Of a stretch of 64,000 bases of DNA, positions 6,917 through 15,697 are shown piece after piece (position 1 is the first letter of the stretch; each line of letters starts with the position of its first letter). The notes below the pieces were generated by a model. The model saw only the letters and a program-made list of their open reading frames with translations, was not told the DNA's origin and searched no databases. Origin of the DNA: Marixanthomonas spongiae (GTDB lineage Bacteria > Bacteroidota > Bacteroidia > Flavobacteriales > Flavobacteriaceae); contig NZ_QEHR01000001.1 in NCBI RefSeq assembly GCF_003095375.1, positions 310,001-374,000 on the forward strand, read 5' to 3'. The translations under genes were made by a program, and so were the position numbers.

Positions 6917-9559
6917 ATGAAAAAGATTTTAAAAATAGCAGCAATTATAATCGTAGTAATCGTATTACTGCTCATTGCGGCCCCTTTTCTATTTAAAGGT
7001 TCGCTGGAAAAACTGTTGAAGAAAAACATCAACCAAAACCTGAACGCCACCGTGGAATGGCAGGATATGGACTTGAGCCTTTTCCGTAGTTTTCCAAAAG
7101 CCGCCGTCGTGATTAACGATTTCAGTGTGGTTAACAACGCCCCTTTTAAAGGCGATACCTTAGCCAAAGGAAAATCGATCAAGCTCGATATGGGCATTAC
7201 GCAACTGTTTAAAAGTAGCAATGAGCCCATAGTTGTTGATGCCCTGCAACTGGATAACGCCCTTGTAAACATCAAGGTAGATTCGTTGGGCAATGCCAAT
7301 TATGATATTGCTGTAAAAGAAGATGCTGTTTCTGTTTCAGAAAACAATGAATCCCCTAAAACATCTGAAGGTTTTACGTTCGACCTGCAGCATTACGAAA
7401 TCAATGATTCTCGTATTAATTATCTGGATGAAGCCACACAGACATTCTTGATCTTAAAAGAAGTAAACCACGAAGGCACCGGTGATTTTTCACTAGAGGT
7501 TTCAGAACTAGCAACACAAACCAACGCCTTGGTTTCCTTAAAAATTGAAGATACCGAATATTTAAGCGACAATACCATGACGCTGGACGCCGATTTTCAA
7601 CTGGATTTAAAAAACCAGAAATACACCTTCTTGGAAAACGAAGCCAAAATCAATGAGCTCCCGTTAACCTTTGATGGTTTCGTAAAAGTGAACGAAGCTA
7701 ATAACGAAGTGGATGTAACCTTTAAGACACCATCTTCAGATTTTAAAAATTTCTTGGCCGTGATTCCAAAAGCGTATGTAAAGAACTTAGACGGCGTTAC
7801 CACAACGGGAAATTTTACCGTAAACGGCATGCTGAAAGGAATAATCGACGACACGCACATCCCCAAAATGGATATTAGCGTACACAGCGAAAACGCGTCG
7901 TTTAAGTTCCCAGATTTACCCAAAACCGTCCGCAACATCCACATCGACGCCGTGTTGAAAAACGAAACCGGCTTGATGAAAGATACCTACCTCAACATTG
8001 GTGGCCTTACTTTTAAAATAGACGACGACGTGTTTTCGGCAAACGGAAGCATTAAAAACCTTATCGAAAACGCCTTGGTAAACCTAGCACTCAAAGGCAC
8101 CATTAACCTGGCGAACATAGAAAAAATACTGCCAGTTGAACTGGAGCAAAACCTCAGCGGGGTGTTCAAGGCCGATGTCACTACAAATTTTGATATGCAA
8201 TCCATCGAGAACGAACAATATCAAAACATACAAAGTTCAGGGACGGCCAGTTTGACCAACTTTAACTATAATGATGCGGCATTTAAAAACGAATTGAAAA
8301 TTGCCCGTGCCACTGTTTCGTTTACCCCCGGAAATATTAAGTTACAAGACCTTAAAGCTTCTACCGGGCAAACCGATATCTCAGCCACCGGAACAATGCA
8401 GAATTTAATTCCGTGGATTATGGCGAAGCAAGATTTAAAGGGGTTATTCAATGTACAATCGAACACCTTTAACGTAAACGATTTTATGGCTTCGGAAACC
8501 GATGGAAAGGACATGAAACCTGCTTCCGAAGAAAAAAACAAAACACAAAACACAGCTGCGAATGAAACCATTAAAATCCCCGATTTTCTGGATGCCACGC
8601 TTAATTTTTCGGCAAACAAGGTTATATACGACAACCTAAACTTAACCAACGTAAAAGGGACAGCGACCATTAAAAACGAAACGGTGACCCTTAGTAAGGT
8701 AACGTCCAATCTTCTTGGTGGCCATATTGCATTTGGCGGCAATGTTTCCACCAAAACCGAAACGCCAACTTTTGCGATGGATTTGGATTTAAGCAAAATT
8801 GACATTGAGCAATCCTTCAAAAGTTTGGATATGCTTCAATATTTAGCCCCCATTGCAAAAGCGTTACAGGGAAACTTGAACACAAAACTGGATTTAAACG
8901 GGGAGCTTTCCGAAGACTTTACGCCAAAACTTTCCACCTTGGCAGGAAATGCCGTAGCGCAAATATTAACTGCCGAAGTTGACAAAGAACAAATGCCGCT
9001 GCTGTCCAAACTGGGCGAAAAAGTTTCTTTTCTGAACATAGACCGATTGAGTTTACGCGACGTAAGCACGGTTTTGAAATTCAACAACGGAAATATTGAA
9101 GTGCAACCGTTCAATTTTGATGTTAAAGGAATCAACGTGGCTGTAAGCGGAAGCCACGGCCTCGATAAAAGCATAAATTACAACGCCAAATTAGACGTGC
9201 CCGGGAGATATTTGGGCGGCGATGTTTCGAAGTTATTGGCCAAGTTAGACCCTTCAAATGCTGAAAACGTTTCGGTTACAATCCCCGTGGGCATTACTGG
9301 CTCGCTTGCCAACCCTTCGGTATCGGTACACACAAAAGAAGCCGTAAATGAACTTACCCAACGGCTCATCGAAAAACAAAAAGAGGAACTAAAAAACAAA
9401 GGCACCGATATTTTAAATGATATCATTTCTGGCGGAAAAGACAAAGACACTACAAAAACAAATACCGAAACCGAAAAAAACACCGGAGAAGTTGTAAAAG
9501 ACATTTTAGGTGGTATTTTTGGGGGCAAAAAGAAAGACACGACTAAACAAGGAAATTAA
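6917..9559 (+). CDS. AsmA-like envelope protein
   Basis: This 880-residue protein has one N-terminal membrane anchor (about residues 5-27, MKKILKIAAIIIVVIVLL) and a long periplasmic beta-rich body. The N-terminal stretch (NQNLNATVEWQDMDLSLF) and the late segment with LNGELSEDF and VPGRYLGGDVSKLL are typical of the AsmA family. These proteins form long grooves thought to carry phospholipid between membranes. The Lys/Thr-rich C-terminal tail with repeated KKDTTK is low complexity. A small lipoprotein gene follows after 13 bases and may be co-transcribed. Confidence 0.85.
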   Translation: MKKILKIAAIIIVVIVLLLIAAPFLFKGSLEKLLKKNINQNLNATVEWQDMDLSLFRSFPKAAVVINDFSVVNNAPFKGDTLAKGKSIKLDMGITQLFKSSNEPIVVDALQLDNALVNIKVDSLGNANYDIAVKEDAVSVSENNESPKTSEGFTFDLQHYEINDSRINYLDEATQTFLILKEVNHEGTGDFSLEVSELATQTNALVSLKIEDTEYLSDNTMTLDADFQLDLKNQKYTFLENEAKINELPLTFDGFVKVNEANNEVDVTFKTPSSDFKNFLAVIPKAYVKNLDGVTTTGNFTVNGMLKGIIDDTHIPKMDISVHSENASFKFPDLPKTVRNIHIDAVLKNETGLMKDTYLNIGGLTFKIDDDVFSANGSIKNLIENALVNLALKGTINLANIEKILPVELEQNLSGVFKADVTTNFDMQSIENEQYQNIQSSGTASLTNFNYNDAAFKNELKIARATVSFTPGNIKLQDLKASTGQTDISATGTMQNLIPWIMAKQDLKGLFNVQSNTFNVNDFMASETDGKDMKPASEEKNKTQNTAANETIKIPDFLDATLNFSANKVIYDNLNLTNVKGTATIKNETVTLSKVTSNLLGGHIAFGGNVSTKTETPTFAMDLDLSKIDIEQSFKSLDMLQYLAPIAKALQGNLNTKLDLNGELSEDFTPKLSTLAGNAVAQILTAEVDKEQMPLLSKLGEKVSFLNIDRLSLRDVSTVLKFNNGNIEVQPFNFDVKGINVAVSGSHGLDKSINYNAKLDVPGRYLGGDVSKLLAKLDPSNAENVSVTIPVGITGSLANPSVSVHTKEAVNELTQRLIEKQKEELKNKGTDILNDIISGGKDKDTTKTNTETEKNTGEVVKDILGGIFGGKKKDTTKQGN

Positions 9560-9572
9560 ACCGAACATAATC

Positions 9573-9917
9573 ATGAAAACCATTACTGCAATTGCTTTGT
9601 TTTTTTTGCTGTTTACCAGCTGTTCCAATAATTCAGGAAAGGATGCTTTTTTGGGCACATGGGACTCCATGTCCATGTACAACCAAACAACCATACAGGT
9701 TACCAAAGATTCGCTCACTACGGATAAATTTGGGTTAAAAGCAGTCCACATTTGGAAAATCGAAAATGGAAAGTTGCACATAAAAAGAGTAAAAGGTGAA
9801 AGTGTCAGCCCTAAGGAGACTTCTGTTTTAGACTATAAATTCAGTAAAAATAAAGACACCTTGTACCTTAAAAGCACGACCGACACTGTTTTTCGCACCA
9901 AATATGTAAAAAGCTAA
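9573..9917 (+). CDS. small lipoprotein, function unknown
   Basis: The ATG at 9573 gives 114 residues beginning MKTITAIALFFLLF, with a lipobox ending in Cys at about residue 18 (FTSC). The longer frame starting at 9510 overlaps the preceding gene and lacks a signal sequence, so it was rejected. The mature part has LGTWDSMSMYNQTTIQVTKDSL and a repeated pattern of short beta strands, like lipocalin-type or META-like small lipoproteins (GTW motif). It follows the AsmA-like gene closely. I do not recognise a specific function. Confidence 0.75.
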   Translation: MKTITAIALFFLLFTSCSNNSGKDAFLGTWDSMSMYNQTTIQVTKDSLTTDKFGLKAVHIWKIENGKLHIKRVKGESVSPKETSVLDYKFSKNKDTLYLKSTTDTVFRTKYVKS

Positions 9918-10087
9918 TGCCGGAACCATCTTGCAATTTTAAGGCCTTCTACCGTTAAACGCTAAAACGCACTAAAAGCGGACAACTTGTTCTATAACGC
10001 TATCTAATTTATTTCAAGTTAAAACCAACTGTTTTGTAGGTGTTCTAAAGTTTTGGGGTATCTTTAATTTATTCAAAATCACCAGCA

Positions 10088-10738
10088 ATGGTTTACGACA
10101 TCTTAATGTTACTGGTTTTTCTCCTCACGGGTTTTTTGGCTTCAGGTTTGGGGGCCATTCCGGCAAGTTCGTCCAATGTGGCCGTGGTGACCACCACGCT
10201 GGAAGAGTCGTTCAAGAAAGGGTTTCGAATTGCCCTTGGCGCTGGGCTTGGCAGTGTGCTACTATCGTTTATCGCCTTAAATTACAGCCGTACGTTCACC
10301 GATTTTTTTGAAGACAACCGCTGGCTGCAATACGCCATTGTTTTCGTGTTTTTTGCCATAGGGATTTTGGTCTTGTTGCGCCAACGGTTTCATGTGGACT
10401 TTCAGAATCCGTTATCTGAAACTTGGCAAGTAGGCAATTTTTGGAAAGGATTTTTATTGGCCCTTATCAACCCACCAGCTTTGATATTTTGGATTTTGCT
10501 CATTACCCTTGCCAATACCTATTTGTTTTCGCTTTCAAAATTCAGTCCTTTGTTGAACCTTCTGCTCTTTTTCGCCGGAATATTTTTAGGAAAGGTTACC
10601 ACCTTATATTACTACGGAAAAATGAGCGACAAACTAAAAGAGCGAAAGCACAAAAAACGCCCGTTGGTTTACAACATCATCGGTACCGCCTTGGTAGCCG
10701 GATCGGTGGTACAGTTTATCAGGATGTTGATGGATTGA
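10088..10738 (+). CDS. LysE-family translocator
   Basis: This 216-residue polytopic membrane protein has about six hydrophobic segments. The N-terminal region FLASGLGAIPASSSNVAVV resembles the GPxxx loop of LysE/RhtB exporters, followed by the conserved KGFRIALGAGLGSVL. The middle NPPALIFWILL segment is also typical. Family members export amino acids or related small molecules, but the substrate here is unknown. It stands alone, between a lipoprotein gene and a converging DUF2797 gene. Confidence 0.82.
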   Translation: MVYDILMLLVFLLTGFLASGLGAIPASSSNVAVVTTTLEESFKKGFRIALGAGLGSVLLSFIALNYSRTFTDFFEDNRWLQYAIVFVFFAIGILVLLRQRFHVDFQNPLSETWQVGNFWKGFLLALINPPALIFWILLITLANTYLFSLSKFSPLLNLLLFFAGIFLGKVTTLYYYGKMSDKLKERKHKKRPLVYNIIGTALVAGSVVQFIRMLMD

Positions 10739-10880
10739 AATTCCAAATAATTACACTTCACATCTCAAAGAAAACTACGCTCAGGTTTATAATAAAGCAA
10801 ATACAACCTGAAACTTGAAGCACGGAAACCATAAGCACGATGAGATTTCTCTCTCCACGTTTCGGGATTGAAATGGGAAA

Positions 10881-11675
10881 TTAACCCACCGAAATGGAAA
10901 CCACATACCCTTCGTTTCCACGAACATTGAACACGGTGTTGTCTTCAAAAATTAAATATTGCGCTTTGATCCCTTTTAAAACCCCTTCAAAAAATGGGGT
11001 TTTCTGTAAATTCAGACTCTTTAATTTAGTAGGATATTGTAAAACCGGAAACTCTAAATTGGTTTCGATATTGTTTGCAATAAAGTATTCTTTTGCTTCA
11101 TCGGGAACATATTTTTTGAGCCTATCGCGCCATTCCACCAGATTTTCGTCTTTTATGTCGTTTTTGAGCATATTGCGCCAATTGGTTTTATCGGCCACGT
11201 GGTCCTTTAGGGCAACTTCGGTAATTCCTGCCAAGTACCGGTTGGGCACTTCCACGATTTCAATGGCTTCGTGTGCGCCTTGGTCTATCCAGCGGGTGGG
11301 TACTTGCGTTTTGCGGGTCACCCCTACTTTCACATTGCTGCTGTTGGCCAAATAGACAATGTGAGGCTGCAGTTGCACGCCTTTTTCGTATTCCAGGTCA
11401 CGGTCTTCTTTATCCAGATGGGCCGTGCTCAGTTCAGGTTTCATAATCCAATCGGCAGCTTGCGGAATTTCATAAAAACAGTCGTAACAAAAACCTTGAC
11501 GGTATATTTTTTTCTCCAGACGGCAGTTGAGGCATTGATATTTCAGAAAATTTATGGACACTTTTTTGTCCAATAATTGATTGACATTGAGGAAGTCGTT
11601 TTCAAAAACCAAGTAATATTGAATAGGCGATCCGTTTTCGGTCTTCATTTTAGTGAGCACACCTTCGTAATTCAT
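10881..11675 (-). CDS. DUF2797 zinc-binding protein
   Basis: I start this at the ATG at 11675 (MNYEGVLTKM), giving 264 residues. The longer frame to 11726 would overlap the divergent GH3 gene. A treble-clef-like zinc site is visible as CLNC (C48, C51) and CYDC (C63, C66). The next part, YLANSSNVKVGVTRKTQVPTRW, is conserved in DUF2797 and resembles a GIY-YIG-like fold segment, although catalysis is not shown. The rest (EFPVLQYPTKLKSLNLQKTP) fits the family too. Function is unknown. Confidence 0.8.
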   Translation of the reverse strand: MNYEGVLTKMKTENGSPIQYYLVFENDFLNVNQLLDKKVSINFLKYQCLNCRLEKKIYRQGFCYDCFYEIPQAADWIMKPELSTAHLDKEDRDLEYEKGVQLQPHIVYLANSSNVKVGVTRKTQVPTRWIDQGAHEAIEIVEVPNRYLAGITEVALKDHVADKTNWRNMLKNDIKDENLVEWRDRLKKYVPDEAKEYFIANNIETNLEFPVLQYPTKLKSLNLQKTPFFEGVLKGIKAQYLIFEDNTVFNVRGNEGYVVSISVG

Positions 11676-11719
11676 AAAAAGAAAATTGTTATTTTTATGC
11701 TTTAAAGATAGGTTAAAAT

Positions 11720-13234
11720 ATGCCAATCCCCATAGTAAACTCCATCGCTTCCTGGTTTTTGAAGAAACGCTTCCATCAAATCGATTTGTTTCTGAAATAT
11801 CCTGTAGAAGTACAAGAAGAACTGTTGCACAACCTATTGGACAAAGCGAAAAACACCGAAGTAGGCAAGCAGTACGATTTCAGCTCCATTAAAAACTATG
11901 ACGAGTTTACCCGGCGTATCCCCATAACCACGTATGAAGACAACGAAGTCCGTATTGAGCGTGCGCGCAAGGGGGAAACAAATATATTTTGGCCCAAGCC
12001 CATTAAATGGTTTGCCAAAAGCAGCGGTACTACCAGCGCCAAGAGCAAGTTTATTCCGGTGAGCGACGAGTCGTTGGAAAATTGCCATTACGCCGCGAGC
12101 AAAGACCTGTTGTGTATGTACCTGAACAACAACCCCGATTCGCAACTGTTTTTAGGAAAAGGGCTTCGCCTTGGGGGCAGTAAGGAACTTTATAAGGACA
12201 ATGGCACGGTATATGGCGATCTTTCGGCCATATTGATAGACAATATGCCTTTTTGGGCCGAGTTTAGCAGCACCCCGAGCAATGAAGTTTCCTTGATGGG
12301 CGATTGGGAGACCAAGCTGGACGCCATAGTAAACCAGACCGTTAAAGAGAAAGTGACCAGCTTGGCAGGCGTGCCCTCTTGGATGTTGGTTTTGCTGAAT
12401 GCCGTTGCCGAAAAGACCGGGAAAGAAAACCTATTTGAAATCTGGCCCAGCCTAGAGGTCTATTTTCACGGAGGCGTTAGTTTTGAGCCATATGTGGACC
12501 AATACAAAAAACTGTTGCCAAGGGACAACTTTAGGTATTATGAAATCTACAATGCTTCAGAAGGGTTTTTCGCCATCCAAGATCAAAACAGCAGTAACGA
12601 ATTGTTGCTTATGCTCGATTACGGTATTTTTTATGAATTTATCCCCATGGACACCTACGGAACCCCTGAAGAACAAGTGATTCCATTAAGCGAGGTGGAG
12701 AAAGATAAAAATTATGCTATTGTAATCACTACAAATGCTGGTTTGTGGCGGTATAAAATTGGCGACACCGTCCGCTTTACTTCTATTGACCCCTACCGTA
12801 TTAAGGTTACGGGGCGCACCAAACACCACATAAATGCTTTTGGGGAAGAGTTGATTATTGAAAACGTCGAGGCCGCCCTGAGAAAAGCCACCCATTTAAC
12901 CCAAACCGAAATCGTGGATTATACCGCAGCTCCCATTTTTATGGAAGGTAGGGAAAAAGGTGCCCACGAATGGATTATCGAATTTAAAACCCCACCCGAG
13001 GATTTTGAGTTTTTCTGTCAGTTACTCGATAAGGCGCTTCAGGAAGTGAACAGCGATTATGAAGCAAAACGCAACAACAATACCACCCTTAAGGCACCTA
13101 CCATTCATTGCGCACGCGAACGGCTGTTTTACGATTGGCTTAAGGACAAAAATAAATTAGGTGGGCAGCATAAAGTGCCTAGGCTATCAAACTCCAGAAG
13201 ATACTTAGAAGAACTCCTTTTGTTGAATCGGTAA
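11720..13234 (+). CDS. GH3-type acyl-adenylating enzyme
   Basis: This 504-residue protein matches the GH3 family, known in plants for conjugating amino acids to jasmonate and auxin. The adenylate-forming ATP motif SSGTTSAKSK (residues 101-110), the EIYNASEGFF segment and YAIVITTNAGLWRYKIGDTV with TGRTKHHINAFGEEL are all present. Bacterial members are widespread in Bacteroidetes but their substrates are mostly unknown. The start is 45 bases from the divergent DUF2797 gene. An acid plus amine (or thiol) ligase acting in the cytoplasm is the safest call. Confidence 0.87.
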   Translation: MPIPIVNSIASWFLKKRFHQIDLFLKYPVEVQEELLHNLLDKAKNTEVGKQYDFSSIKNYDEFTRRIPITTYEDNEVRIERARKGETNIFWPKPIKWFAKSSGTTSAKSKFIPVSDESLENCHYAASKDLLCMYLNNNPDSQLFLGKGLRLGGSKELYKDNGTVYGDLSAILIDNMPFWAEFSSTPSNEVSLMGDWETKLDAIVNQTVKEKVTSLAGVPSWMLVLLNAVAEKTGKENLFEIWPSLEVYFHGGVSFEPYVDQYKKLLPRDNFRYYEIYNASEGFFAIQDQNSSNELLLMLDYGIFYEFIPMDTYGTPEEQVIPLSEVEKDKNYAIVITTNAGLWRYKIGDTVRFTSIDPYRIKVTGRTKHHINAFGEELIIENVEAALRKATHLTQTEIVDYTAAPIFMEGREKGAHEWIIEFKTPPEDFEFFCQLLDKALQEVNSDYEAKRNNNTTLKAPTIHCARERLFYDWLKDKNKLGGQHKVPRLSNSRRYLEELLLLNR

Positions 13235-13336
13235 TTCAATTTTGAGAAGTCTCAGGTCGGTTATTTCTGCACTTCATCGAAAATTAAAAACCGGCCTGTT
13301 CTTTACCGAATTTACCGTTCCGTTCATCAAATATTT

Positions 13337-13367
13337 TTGGTGCTATTTTTCTTACACAGTACGTTTG
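13337..13367 (+). promoter_or_regulatory. promoter of the 61-residue lipoprotein gene
   Basis: TTG at 13337-13339, 20 bases, then TACGTTTG at 13360-13367 form an exact match to the Bacteroidetes TTG/TAnnTTTG arrangement. The predicted start is near 13374, about 23 bases before the ATG at 13397. Confidence 0.65.
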
Positions 13368-13396
13368 TATTAAATTAGAAGGACAACGAGAAAATA

Positions 13397-13582
13397 ATGA
13401 AAAAAGCAGCAATAATCGTATTAGGAGCATTTTTTATTCTTTCAGCCGCATCTTGTGCAACAGCAAATTCAGCTAAAAAAAATGAAACTGAAATTGCTGG
13501 CTATACTTTAAAAAATAAAAAGGAATTGATGCAACAGAAAATTCTTAACCGAAAGAAAAAATCGGTTATTGCCACACCATAA
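13397..13582 (+). CDS. small orphan lipoprotein-like peptide (61 residues)
   Basis: The peptide has a signal sequence MKKAAIIVLGAFFILS and a Cys at residue 20 in SAASC, which is a reasonable lipobox. The mature part has only about 42 residues, is very basic (many Lys) and has an EIAGYTLKNKKELMQQ segment. The gene has its own consensus promoter and is followed by a strong terminator, so it is a self-contained transcription unit. I recognise no family. Confidence 0.7.
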   Translation: MKKAAIIVLGAFFILSAASCATANSAKKNETEIAGYTLKNKKELMQQKILNRKKKSVIATP

Positions 13583-13613
13583 TAGTTTTTAGATAGATTA
13601 GTTTAAGTTAGTT

Positions 13614-13649
13614 AAAAAGCCCCGGAGCGATAGTTGCTTCGGGGCTTTT
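13614..13649. terminator. bidirectional terminator between the small lipoprotein gene and clpX
   Basis: AGCCCCGGAGC (from 13618) pairs with GCTTCGGGGCT (to 13646) around loop GATAGTT. The stem is preceded by A5 and followed by TTTT, so it can work for the forward small gene and for the reverse tig-clpP-clpX transcripts. Confidence 0.85.
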
Positions 13650-13673
13650 GTATGAAGTAAATGTGTATCTGTG

Positions 13674-14909
13674 TCAAGAAACGGCTTTGAGCTTTTTAAT
13701 GGTAGTTTTGCTCAATTTTTCAGCTGCGTAATCCTTGGTAACGTGCAGTTCTTTATTGTCCGTTCCGGGAAGTTCGAACATGGCATCGGTCAATACCGCC
13801 TCGCACAAGGAACGCAATCCTCTTGCGCCCAACTTGTATTCCACGGCTTGTTCTACGATAAAATCGAGGGCTTCTTCGGTTATCACCAGTTCGATACCAT
13901 CCATTTCAAACAGTTTTTCATATTGTTTGACGATGGCGTTTTTAGGAACCGTCAAGATATCTTTCAATGCAGCTTTGTCCAACGGATTCATATAAGTCAA
14001 GACCGGAAGACGGCCTATTATTTCAGGAATCAAACCAAAATCCTTCAAGTCCTTCGGAATAATATACTTAAGCAGGTTATTGCGTTCCAACGAGTCTTCT
14101 TTTTTGGAAGCACTGAACCCAACAGCCTGCAAATTCAATCGTTTTGATATTTTCTTTTCAATACCATCGAACGCCCCTCCTGCAATAAAAAGGATATTTT
14201 CGGTATCGACTTCAATAAATTTTTGGTCTGGGTGTTTTCGCCCTCCTTTTGGCGGAACATTTACAGTAGTCCCTTCCAATAGTTTCAACAGGGCTTGCTG
14301 TACGCCTTCTCCACTAACATCGCGGGTAATGGACGGGTTGTCGCTCTTACGGGCAATTTTATCTATTTCGTCAATAAAAACGATTCCTGTTTGGGCTTTT
14401 TCCAAGTTATAATCGGCAGCTTGTAACAGCCGCGTCAATATACTTTCAACATCTTCTCCTACGTAACCAGCCTCGGTCAAGACTGTGGCATCGACGATAG
14501 CCAAGGGCACGTTCAACATTCTCGCTACGGTTTTTGCGACCAATGTTTTCCCGGTCCCGGTTTCACCTACGATGATGATGTTGCTCTTCTGTATTTCTAT
14601 ATCGTCATCGCTTTTGGGTTGCAACAACCGTTTGTAGTGGTTGTAAACAGCTACGGACATCACTTTTTTGGTGTTCTCCTGTCCAATTACATAATCGTCC
14701 AAGAACGCTTTGATGCTCGTTGGCTTTTTTAGCATCAGATCTTTTGAAATTTCACTATTTGTGGTGTGCAGCGCTTCTTCAACCACGATACCGTGCGCCT
14801 GCTCGATACAGCGGTCGCAGATATGGGCGTCCAAACCAGCGATAAGCAGGTTGGTCTCGGCTTTTTTACGTCCACAAAAGGAACATTCCAATCCTTCTTC
14901 TTTCGACAT
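13674..14909 (-). CDS. clpX: ClpX, ATP-dependent Clp protease ATP-binding subunit
   Basis: ClpX is the hexameric unfoldase that recognises substrates and feeds them to ClpP. Residues 9-34 hold the N-terminal zinc-binding C4 domain (C9, C12, C31, C34). Walker A GETGTGKT is at 115-122 and the Walker B VFIDEIDK at about 177-184. The C-terminal AAA small domain ([11 protein letters not shown]) completes a normal 411-residue protein. It follows clpP after 30 bases in the same direction, and a terminator lies just downstream. Confidence 0.98.
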   Translation of the reverse strand: MSKEEGLECSFCGRKKAETNLLIAGLDAHICDRCIEQAHGIVVEEALHTTNSEISKDLMLKKPTSIKAFLDDYVIGQENTKKVMSVAVYNHYKRLLQPKSDDDIEIQKSNIIIVGETGTGKTLVAKTVARMLNVPLAIVDATVLTEAGYVGEDVESILTRLLQAADYNLEKAQTGIVFIDEIDKIARKSDNPSITRDVSGEGVQQALLKLLEGTTVNVPPKGGRKHPDQKFIEVDTENILFIAGGAFDGIEKKISKRLNLQAVGFSASKKEDSLERNNLLKYIIPKDLKDFGLIPEIIGRLPVLTYMNPLDKAALKDILTVPKNAIVKQYEKLFEMDGIELVITEEALDFIVEQAVEYKLGARGLRSLCEAVLTDAMFELPGTDNKELHVTKDYAAEKLSKTTIKKLKAVS

Positions 14910-14939
14910 ATCAGTTTTTTTTCAAATTCAAATTTTTAA

Positions 14940-15614
14940 TTAATTACGGGTCAAAATCTCATCGATCATACCGTATTTAAGGGCTTTGTCGGCTTTCATC
15001 CAATAATCGCGGTCACTATCCTCATACACCTTTTCGTACGTCTGCCCACTGTGCTTGGCAATTATTTTATACAATTCTTCTTTTAAGGTAATGATTTCAC
15101 GAGCGGTGATCTCGATATCACTGGCCTGTCCTTGTGCGCCGCCCAATGGCTGGTGGATCATGACGCGTGAATGTGTCAAGCCACTGCGTTTTCCTTTTTC
15201 GCCGGCACAGAGCAATACGGCGGCCATAGAGGCGGCCATTCCGGTACAAATTGTTGCCACATCGGGTTTAATGAATTGCATGGTATCATAAATGCCCAAT
15301 CCTGCATATACGCTGCCGCCTGGCGAGTTGATGTATATCTGGATGTCCTTGGAGGCATCGGTACTTTCCAAAAACAACAACTGTGCCTGAACTATATTAG
15401 CCACTTGATCGCTAATGCCCGTCCCCAAAAAGATGATGCGGTCCATCATCAATCGGGAGAAAACGTCCATGGCCACGGCGTTCATTTGGCGTTCTTCAAT
15501 AATATTTGGGGTAAGGCCCACTGGGCTCATACTGCTTACTATTTTATCGTAATATATCCCGTTTATGCCTTGGTCTTTTATAGCAAAGTCCTTGAATTCT
15601 TTTTGGTAGTCCAT
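14940..15614 (-). CDS. clpP: ClpP, ATP-dependent Clp protease proteolytic subunit
   Basis: This serine peptidase forms the two-ring chamber served by ClpX. The catalytic triad is visible: Ser129 in GMAASMA, His154 in MIHQPLGG and, by alignment, Asp199 in VYEDSDRD. At 224 residues it is slightly longer than E. coli ClpP because of an N-terminal stretch (MDYQKEFKDFAIKDQG). It lies between tig and clpX in the usual bacterial order. A perfect 12-bp stem between tig and clpP may set a separate level for this part of the operon. Confidence 0.98.
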   Translation of the reverse strand: MDYQKEFKDFAIKDQGINGIYYDKIVSSMSPVGLTPNIIEERQMNAVAMDVFSRLMMDRIIFLGTGISDQVANIVQAQLLFLESTDASKDIQIYINSPGGSVYAGLGIYDTMQFIKPDVATICTGMAASMAAVLLCAGEKGKRSGLTHSRVMIHQPLGGAQGQASDIEITAREIITLKEELYKIIAKHSGQTYEKVYEDSDRDYWMKADKALKYGMIDEILTRN

Positions 15615-15644
15615 AAATTTTATAGTCGTTTTTCTTTAAACAAA

Positions 15645-15676
15645 TTAGGCGTTGAACCCATATATTCAACGCCTAA
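15645..15676 (-). terminator. hairpin between tig and clpP (terminator or attenuator)
   Basis: TTAGGCGTTGAA (15645-15656) and TTCAACGCCTAA (15665-15676) form a perfect 12-bp stem with an 8-base loop. On the reverse strand it follows the tig stop and is followed by TTTGTTTAAAG, a weak T-rich tail. Partial termination with read-through into clpP is likely. A processing site is the alternative. Confidence 0.6.
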
Positions 15677-15697
15677 AGATACCTTTTTTTTGCTGAA

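Noticed and set aside
8266-8820. A 184-residue reverse frame inside the AsmA-like gene
   Set aside because: It lies wholly within a clear gene on the other strand and shows only the composition expected from its reverse complement.
9510-9572. Longer start for the small lipoprotein
   Set aside because: It overlaps the AsmA-like gene and would hide the signal peptide; the ATG at 9573 is better.
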